A stretch of DNA of 64,000 nt from Rapana venosa (lineage: Eukaryota; Mollusca; Gastropoda; Neogastropoda; Muricidae), in assembly GCA_028751875.1 (NCBI GenBank), contig CM054134.1, positions 48,676,238 through 48,740,237 of the forward strand, read 5' to 3'. Position numbers and translations under genes: made by a program. The notes beneath the pieces were generated by a model. That model did no database searches, was not told where the DNA came from, and saw nothing but the letters and a program-made list of their open reading frames with translations. Within the stretch, counting starts at the first letter, position 1. Every line of letters begins with the position of its first letter. Shown here piece after piece: positions 53,239 through 63,828 of the stretch.

Positions 53239-54787
53239 CGTGTGTGTGTGTGCGTGCGTGCATACTGATTTACGTGCGAGCGGGTATATGCTTTTGTTAA
53301 TATGTGTGCATGCAAATGCACATGTATTCATGTGTTTAAGCGCACACTTAAGCACACGCTCATGAATTTACTCAATCACAGATACTTGTATACCCCCAGC
53401 GAGAGTGAAAACACCAGAGAACCCAGCCAACACACATGGTCTACAGCCCCCACACATCAAACTACTCACAGCTTTAGTTAAAGTCGAAAAACTTTTTTTT
53501 AATCAATCATCCAAGAGAAAAACAAGACAGCCGGGTCCAGCAAGCAGCGTTTGTTTCCACTCACCCAAACAGTATAAACACACAGCCAGACAGTATAAAC
53601 ACACACAGCCAGACAGTATAAACACACAGCCAGACAGTATAAACCCACACACAGCCAGACAGTATAAACCCACACAGCCAGACAGACAGTATAAACCCAC
53701 ACAGCCAGACAGACAGTATAAACACAGCCAGAGAGTATAAACACACACACACCCAGACAGTATAAACCCACACAGCCAGACAGTATAAACACAGCCAGCC
53801 AGACAGTATAAACACACAGCCAAACTGTATAAACCCACACAGCCAGCCAGCCAGAATAAACCCACACAGCCAGCCAGACAGTATAAACCCACACACACAG
53901 CCAGCCAAACAGTATAAACACACACAGACAGCCAGACAGTATAAACACACACAGCCAGACAGTATAAACCCACACAGCCAGCCAGACAGTATAAACCCAC
54001 ACAGCCAGACACACAGCCAGACAGTATAAACCCACACAGACAAACAGTATAAACACACACAGCCAGACAGTATAAACCCCCACACAGCCAGACAGACAGC
54101 CCGACAGTATAAACTCACACAGCCAGACAGCCAGCCAGACAGTATAAACCCACACAGCCAGACACAGCCAGACAGCCCGACAGTATAAACCCACACAGCC
54201 AGACAGACAGCCCGACAGTATAAGCCCACACACACAGCCAGACAGACATCCCGACAGTATACACCCACACACCCACACAGCCAGCCCGACAGTATAAACC
54301 CACACACACAGCCAGACAGACATCCCGACAGTATAAACCCACATAGCCACACAGCCAGACAGTATAAACCCACACACAGCCAGCCAGCCAGCCAGCCAGG
54401 AGCAACTCACCTCGTCCTCTACCTGCAGAGCGGGGTTGCTGTTGATGGTCAGTATAAACACACACAGCCAGACAGTATAAACACACAGCCAGCCAGACAG
54501 TATAAACAGACAGCCAGACAGTATAAACACACAGCCAGACAGACAGTATAAACACACAGCCAGACAGTATAAACACACAGCCAGACAGTACAAACCCACA
54601 CAGCCAGACAGTACAAACCCACACACAGCCAGACAGTATAAACAGTATAGTGGATCGGTGGTCTAGAGGTAACGCGCCTGTCTAGAAAGCGAAAAGTCCG
54701 GGTCTGAAGTGTGCGGCGGTTCGTACCCCGTTTGGACCGGAAATTTTTCCCCCATCCATTAGACCATGAGTGGTGGTCTGGGCGCTA

Positions 54788-54818
<31 letters not shown>

Positions 54819-54936
54819 CGTGTGTTACACGTAATTATTTAGCGCACGTAAAAAAACCCACGGCAACAAGAGAGTTGTCCCTGGCAAAATTCTTAGAAAA
54901 AAGCCACTCTGATAGGGAAACAAATACAGCTGCAGG

Positions 54937-54972
<36 letters not shown>

Positions 54973-55629
54973 TGAAAGGGTGGCGCAGCGCTAAGTGGCG
55001 ACGCGTTCTCCCGCTCTCCCCGGGGAGAGCAGCCCGAATTTCACAGAGAGAAATCTGCCATGACTTAAAGTGGTATGAAATAAAATCTGAGCGCTTTGAT
55101 TTGTTGCTTTACAAGATTCAGCGCTATATAAATTCCATACATTATTATTATTATTATTATTATTATTATAAACCCACACAGCCAGACAGACAGTATAAAC
55201 CCACACAGCCAGACAGTATAAACACACACAGCCAGCCAGGATCGACTCACCTCGTGCTGCACGTGCAGAGCGGGGCTGCTGTGGATGGTCAGCTTGTAGC
55301 CTCCTCCCAGCTGGTCCTTCAGGAAGCCCGGGGACCCCGCGGCCAGCAGGCGGCCAGTGTGCATGACCAGGATGCGGTCACTCAGCATGTCCGCCTCGTC
55401 CAGGTGGTGGGTGGACATCAGGATGGTGCGGCCTGTGGTCATCGTCACCACGCACAGGTGTGTTAAGGTTGGAATTTTGTGTGTGGGTATGTTGTTTGGG
55501 CTTCTTGGGTTGGTTGGGGTTGTTTTTTTTTGTTTGTGTGGGCTATGTTTTTGTTTTTTGTTGTTGTTGTTTGTTTGGTTGGTTGGTTGTGGTGGTTTTT
55601 TTTTGGGTGGTGAGCTACGCATGTATATA

Positions 55630-55684
<55 letters not shown>

Positions 55685-55715
55685 ATATGATGTGTGTGTG
55701 TGTGTGTGTGTGGTG

Positions 55716-55746
<31 letters not shown>

Positions 55747-58700
55747 ATATAAGATAAGAGGTTTTGTAATTGTATGCTTGCACATAACATTAATTTTGTA
55801 CTCACACAAACACACAAAACATATATACACAGGCACGCATATGCATGCAGGCGTGCACACACACACACAGAAGCATGCGCACCCACATATGAAAACACAC
55901 ACACATAACCACACACAAAACACATACAATACCCCCACCACCACCACCACCACACACACATACAAACACACATATTCCCTCTACCACCGAAGCCCCGTGT
56001 GCGAACGCACGCAGAACATCTTGCGCACACGTTAAAACCCGTTCCGCTTTTCGGAAGAGTAGGCCATCGTGTGCCGGTGGGAACGGATGACGACAACATC
56101 CACAAAACTGCATACACACGGGGACTGGATTTTTTAAAAAAGCACATGAGTGCTTCTTCCATTATCCCCTCGAAATAAAAGAATGAATAAAAAGAATGAA
56201 TAAATAAATAAATACCACCACCACTCCCCCCCCCCCCACCACCATCTCCCCCATTCCGCACCCCCCCCCCCCCTACACCCCAACACACACACACCAACCC
56301 AACATCCACCACCACCACCACGCGTTACACTCACCAGGCCTGTTCTTCAGGATCAGGTTCCAAATGTTTTTGCGAGCGTGGGGGTCGACTCCACTGGTGG
56401 GCTCATCCAGCACCACCGTCTTGGATCCCCCTACGAAGGCCAAGGCCACACACAGACGCCGCTGCATGCCACCTGACAGGTCCAGGGCAGGTACGTCCTT
56501 CACGTGCCACAGGTCCACGTCTTGCAGCAACCTGGTGTCAGTGGGTTGTCCAGTGTACAGTCCAGTCTAGTTGTGATGTTGTTGGTGTTGTTTGTTTTTT
56601 TTTATACAGTGTGTGGGGCTAGTTTAGGTCAGGTGTTGTGGATGGATGTAGTGTGTGTGTGTGTGAGTGTGTAGATGTGTGTGTGTGTGTGTGTGGTGTG
56701 TTGTGTGTGTGTGTGGTGTGTGTGTGTGTGGTGAGAGAAGAGAGAGAAGAAGAGAGAGAGAGAGAGACTGAATGTGTGTGATAGAGAGAGAGACTGAATG
56801 TGAGAGAGAGAGACTGAATGTGTGAGAGAGAGAGAAAGAGAGAGAGTGTGTGTGGAAGAGAGAGAGAGAGAGAGAGAGAGAGGAGAATAGAAGAGAATGT
56901 GTGTGTGAGAGAGAGAGAGAAGAGAGAGAGTGTGTGTGAGAGAGAGAGACTGAATGTGTGTGAGAGAGAGAGAAAAGAGAGAGAGTGTGTGTGTGAGAGA
57001 GAGAGAGACTAAATGTGTGTGTGAGAGAGAGAGAGAGAAGAGAGAGAGAGAGTGTGTGTGTGTGTGTGTGCGCGCGCGCGCGCGTGTATGTGCGTGCGTG
57101 CGTGTGTGTGAATAACATGTAAAATGACTGTGTGAATGAGTGTGTATGATTGCACATATGCGATTGGATTCTGCAAACACAAGGGAGCAGACTCAGTTGT
57201 AATTGTGACTGTACCACGAGGAACAGAGACAGCATTCCCACTAACCACGTAACCCTACCCACAAGTGTCTCACTTGACATAATTATGTGGTATTCAGTCG
57301 CCACTTACTTGCGAATTTCCCTTTGAAGCTCGACATCTGAAAGATGGCCCTTCACTCCGCCATAGAAATTCATGTGCTCGTTCACCGTCATGCTGAAATC
57401 AAACAATAACAAAATGATAAATCATCTATCCTACCTGAATACATGTCACACATGTCACACCAGGAGCCTGGTGGTTAGGATATTGTGCTCGCAATCTGAC
57501 GGCCCGGGTTCAAGCCACCACCGAGACACCCGTTCAAGAGGATTTTCCCCTCGAGTTAACATTAGTGCCAACTCCACTGCCCCGAAAGTCCTTCGGATGA
57601 GACTGTAAACTGAAGTTCCGTGTGCAAATGCAAGCAGAACATTTTGTGCACACGTTAAAAAGCTGTTGTACTTTTCAAAAGTATAGATTATCGTGTGCTG
57701 GTGGGAATAGATGACAAAACTGACAAAACTACATGCACACAGGGAATGGATGTAAAAAAAAAGCACATGAGGGGTTAAAAAGGCACCGAATATCTGCCCT
57801 CTGACTCACTCATCCCTCCTAAGAATCACCATTAGATTATTAGAAGTTTGCATACAGTATGTCTCTTTTTAAGAAACTAGCCATATAGGTAGCCTTGCTC
57901 CAACTGCAGAGGATTTTTTTCTACTTTAAAAAGTGCAGTTGTTATGCTAAGAGCTTGCCAGACCTGAAAACAGTCCCAACATAACATATTAGGGCATAAC
58001 AACATTTGGATATTGGCATTTATGTTACATCAAAAACTGACAATGCTTTTGGCCTGCACTAACTACTATACTCTATATACTTAGAAAACAACCAACCAAA
58101 CCCAGACTAAAAGAAGGAAGGTGGCAGGATGGTTAAGACGTTTCCCTGCCAACAAGTAAACCGTGAGGTTCTGGGTTCGATTCCCAGCCTCGCCCTTTCT
58201 TCACACTTTGACAAAAAAATCGAACTGAATGTCAAAGTCCTTCGGATGAGACTATAAACCGAGGCCCCGTGTGCGAACGCATGCAGAACATCTTGCGCAC
58301 ACGTTAAATCCTGTTCCGCTTTTCGTAAGAGTAGGCCATTGTGTGCCGGTGGGAACAGATGACAAACTTTACAAAACCGCATACACACGGGGACTGGATG
58401 TAAAAAAGCACATGAGTGCTTATCCCATTATCCTCGAGAAAAAAGTCATCTGAGCGCTTTGATTTGTTGCTTTACAAGATTCAGCGCTATATAAATTCCA
58501 TACATTATTATTATTATTATTATTATTATTAAAAGGTGGCAGAAATCCACATGTAGAGAAACAAACACAGCGCAGCAGCAGCAGCACACTCACAATTCGT
58601 AGAGGACGTTGTGCTGGGGGCAGATGCCCAGCAGACCGGTGCGGCCTGTGGTCTTCCTCCCCTCCACCAGAACCTCCCCCTCTGTGGGCTCCAGCACTCC

Positions 58701-61700
58701 CACCAGCATGTTCCTGTCAACACACACACACACGTAGAAGTATGTGGGGAGGCACATGTGTAGGACACACACAAACACGAACACATGTATGCATATACAA
58801 ATGAACACACACACACACACACATAGACTAACACATGCATCATATGTGCCCAAAATGCACTAACTATAGATTCAAGTATAGGGCCAACGAATTAAAATGT
58901 TGACCTATAGGCACAAGTGTACATCAACTACAGCATGTGGTTTTTTTCTTGCTTCAAACATGTGTGTAAATGCTCTCTACTCACTCACTTAAAGAGTCTG
59001 TAATACAAATGCCTGAGTATGAACTGTTCCATGAAAAAACAATATTAAAAAAACCCTATCAGAATGACAATGACTAACAGTAGTCTTTTTGCTGTGCTGG
59101 CGAGGCGGCAGCGTGGGATGTTGTAAACAACTCCCAACATCACCCTCACATAATTATGCACACAAACACACAGCACCAACTGAGTTTTTACGTGAGATAC
59201 ACCAGAACCAAATTCTATGAATTAAACACTTTCGCATGCCACAGGAGAGTGGAGAACTTACAGAGTGGTGGTTTTGGCAGCCCCGTTGTGACCCAACAGA
59301 GTGGTGATCTGGTCATGGTAGATGTTGACGCTCACGCCCTGCACCACCTCAACTTTGCCCTTAAACTTCTTCCGCAGGTCCCGCAAGCTGATGCCGATGT
59401 CCAGCCCTTGAGGCTCTGGCTCAAAGAGACCTGTCACCCAAACACCAACCAGTCATTGGGGGTATGGTCAAGAAAACGAGGGTCTACAAATCTGAGGATA
59501 GAAGAAGTACATGGGCTTAAACCGAGTACTATAATCAAATAGTCGGTACAGAATTTCTGCTAATGCTCACATAGATAACAGAAAGGTCACAAAACCAACA
59601 GAAGAATCGCCGAGCTCTGTCAATGTAAGTCTCAGATTTATTTGCCAGAGAAATACACAGGTAAGCCTTCATTTGAATTTCCTATCACAAATATCTGTTT
59701 CCCATACAGCCTTCTGGTCATTTTCATCACACATCAACTGTGTGTATGGTTTTTTTAAAGCGTAGTAGAATTGTAAATGAGACAAAAACTGATAACTGGA
59801 AATATTGCTAAATGTACTATAGTGTCTCTGAACTTTGCATATGTTGTGATGGGTTCTATCCTAAGCTGTAAAGGGTCAAAGGATTCCTTAAAAGGATACA
59901 TGCACAATCAAGTGACTGGCAACAGCTTTTTTGGCAAACATCTATAAATGTTCAATCTGTAAGAACAAAATTAAAGCTAAGGTCGCTGCCAGACCCAATC
60001 ATTTTTTTACATATATACAGTACCCAAAGCTGTCAAAGCAGAAGCCTGAAGTCTCTTTTGCTGTAGCAAACACAGGTAATACCCTCTTCACCCATCCCGC
60101 CAATCACCATCCCTTCAATCAGCATATACACACAGAAGTGCAAAAATATCCTAATGCAGGTGATCTGTTTGACAAAGCCAATAGTATGCACACTTTCAGA
60201 ACCACTACTAGCATGTCAAGAATACTAGCTCTTTAAAATATGTGAGCTCTTTACAATAATTATTACACATACTGGGTCGGTAGAATATACCAGGTCTTTA
60301 GAATATACCACCTCTTTCAGTACAGCAGATTTTTAGAAGATACCTACTCTTTAGAATAGATCAGCTCTTCAGAACATACTATACGGGCTCTTTTACAATA
60401 GACCAACTCTTTAGAATATACTGGCTCTTTCAAATATACTGTACTGGCTTTTTATAATAGACCAGCTCTTTAGAATATACTGTACTGGCTCTATAGAATA
60501 GACCAGATCTTTAGAATATACCAGTTCTATACAATATACCTGCTCTTTAGAATATACCAGATGTTTAAAACACACCAGCTCTTTACAATATACCAGCTCT
60601 TTAGAATATACTGGCTCTTTAGAATACACCAGATCTTTTAGATATACCAGGTCTTTAGAATGCACAGAATAAACCTGTCCTTTCAATCTGCAGACTCCAG
60701 GGAGAAAATCTGTAGACACCAGACTCTAGTGGGGTTACATGAAGGGAAGACACAGGAACTGCCAGCTATACTGCCAGATGCTACTCATCCCAATCCCCAA
60801 CATAACATCGGAAAAGGACTGGTGACAAAACTTAAAAACTCGTGGGTAGCAACAATCAAGTCGACACCTGCTTCTAAAAACTCTTCATCCAGGAAGGTTC
60901 TTGTTTTCACTGATTATACACAGATAACTGTTCTCATACTGCATCAATGATAAATACCTACAGTGGAAAATAACCAACTCTCTAGATAGGCTGTGAATGC
61001 CAAATGCCAACCAACAAATCCCGTGCCATGACTGTTTGAAAGTTCAACTCACCTGTGAAAGAATATAGGCCTGTAAAAGAAGGTCATCTATGCCAGGAGA
61101 GGTTCACAGTGAAGGAAGATGGCCATACACCTATACTGACCGCTGCTGATTCAAATTATGCTCGATCTGCATGTCACTGAAGTACAGTCTCTTCAACCTA
61201 CCATCCCTACGTTACCTCAAGAGACTGAGCAGGCTCAAAACTGTGGGTAGTTTAGCTTTATGCAAATGGATGTTAAATGTCCTTTGACTTCAGTCAACAC
61301 CAGGCAAGGGCAGCTCTGAACCCAACCCAAGCAAAGAGTATTCCCACAGTTCACAACTGCAGGTACCCCAAGAGTAGCACACGCGGTGACATCATCTGCC
61401 AAGGAAAGCATTCAAGTTCTCCCTGTCACACTTCTACTGATTCAACACATAATTGTCTCATACACTTCTTTTCAGATACAATTACTTTATTCTACATTGG
61501 ACAGAATGAAGAAGTCAGCCACTAACAGAAAACAGTTCAATTCCAATTATGACATTTGGAGGCCAACTGTCAATGGCATTATAAATCTCACTCCCTACTA
61601 GCTGATTTTTACAATGGGTATCTCTGTATACTGGCCATTTCTGTTTAGTAGTAAAAAGTTCATAACTGAAAAATATACTCAACACAAGTATATGAAAGTT

Positions 61701-63797
61701 TTTGGGTTTATTGTTGATATAATAGGTGGAAGGTCAAAGTCCAAAAACAGCTGCCAGATTTTTTTTACAAAAGTTGACGTCAGTGAGCAAAATAAAAATT
61801 GGAAGGTCAAATCCTGGGATCATAGTGGTTTACAGGCAAGTGTTGTGCATGAGACCACTGCGTTCTCTGAGGATTGTAGGGAGTGAGTTAAAAATAAAAT
61901 AAAATGGTAATAGTGAATATAACATACTAGATGGGCAAAGAGCAAGTGAACAAATACAGAGAAAGAGATGGCAACACCCCAGAAAGAAGACAGAAGACAG
62001 GCAAAAGCAATCGAGAACTCCCACCCCTCCCCAACACTAAAATAGCACAGCACCACCAAACCTTACTTTCATTGGCATAGTGTGGAGGCAAAGGCTGCAC
62101 CCTGGAGGTACCAGACAGACAAGCACACCAGTAGGACGGCAACACTGGGAAATACCATGGCTGGCTCACGCCGTATTTGCCTGTCAACAGTCCACAGATT
62201 ACACTGTTAAACCACACACATCAATGAAAAACATCACTGCTACCAAAACAACATGCTCATTGATCTCCACTCTCTTAACTGAACAAATATCCTTTTCACT
62301 CATTTTCAACTAGACTGGAAAAGCGACACTATCTAGCGCATTTTTAAAAGAAATAAAACAAGAATTCTGCTCTATGATTACACCAAGAACACAGTTTCTC
62401 CCTTACAAAATTCATGCATACAGAACAGGCATGAACAATTCTACAGAGTGGCAATCACCTGGTTTGACGTTGCGGATGTACCACCCGAGAACAAGGTAGA
62501 TGGCGCTGTCGATGAGCATCATGTAGCACATCCAGGAGAAGGTAACGCTGTCGTCTATCTTGTCATGCATCTTTTCCCACTGCAGTCCCACTGTCTCCTC
62601 TTCAAAGCGAGTGACGAAGATGGCCCCAAAGCTGAAGGCTGTGGTGGAGGACAGGCACTGAAAACACAGAATTCTTCAAAACCACGGTCTGTGCTGCAGA
62701 CATTCTAACTCTGAACCACAGGACAAACAGCTGGCTACACTTTTCTTTGCTGCAAAACTACAGAATGCTTTATTTCAACTACTCTAGCCGCTATATGTGC
62801 ACTATACATCTCCATTTTATGCTTCTTTAACTAGAAATGTAGCCCAGTAAAGTCATTATGACTTATTGATTCTACTCTGCTTCAAGATATTAAAATATGT
62901 CTCTTTAATGTCAAGATAAACGCAATGCCTCAGGCTAAAGCAAAAAGTGTCTCAATTTCCAAGCATGACCTACTGCATACAGTGTGAGGTTGCCTGCACG
63001 GTAAGAAATAGGATCCATTCCTCTTCCCTCTAGTCAAGCTTAGCCCTCAAAGTTCAATGTTAGGTTTTTTGCGATATAAAAGCTCAAGAGGGGTATTTTC
63101 CATTAATGTCTGCTTGCAACACAAACTCTTAGTTCTTAAGTATAACTTTTCTTCATTACAGACCTGAATCAGTTTTCATATTTCTTTACCTAAACTGTGC
63201 CGTCAGCGCCTGGGCTTTATCACAGTTCTTGATTAAACCATTGACCCTGGGGGCAACAGCAAAGTGAGAGGCTGTATGACCAGTGGCTTTCCCACTCATG
63301 GAATTCCACTTTACAGCTTAGTCTTTAGTGATCGACTATGACTCTCTGACTGGGAGGCTTGACTCGCACAGTCCTTATGTGCTGCAGCCCTGGGGGCTGG
63401 TTGGCCTTTGGAGAACATCTCCAACGCTGACTGTCCTTACGCTCACTTGGCCGAGAGAGTGGGGATGTACTGTGGGCAAGGCATCTCCACTATAATCACA
63501 TTTCTGCCCAGTTTCCAAAACAGCAGCTGCCTCCTCTGCTGTTTTGGAGCTCATCGTCGGACACGACGGACAAACATACACACCTAATGAGTTATTTTTG
63601 TACAATCTAAGTTTATCCCTATCGATTATAAAATAATCAAAACACACACACACAGACCTCAACCTTCCACAAGTACACACACAAATACACACACACTACA
63701 CACACACACGTACACACACATACACACACACTAACACTAACACAAACACACACACTAACACACACACTAACATACTAACACACACACTAACATACTA

Positions 63798-63828
<31 letters not shown>

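Noticed and set aside
53499..54626. 375-codon open frame on the minus strand
   Set aside because: It is a translation of the CAGCCAGACAGTATAAAC minisatellite (repeated VYTV/LSGC-like strings), not a protein gene.
54655..54740. tRNA-like sequence at start of SINE-2
   Set aside because: Part of the SINE-2 head; the element body and tail follow.
56624..57304. 226-codon minus-strand frame rich in Ser/Leu/His/Thr
   Set aside because: Translation of the TG/GA simple-sequence block between NBD1 exons.
58116..58192. tRNA-like sequence with A- and B-box
   Set aside because: It is followed directly by the SINE-1 core, and similar heads occur in other SINE copies. No complete cloverleaf or independent tRNA gene is evident.
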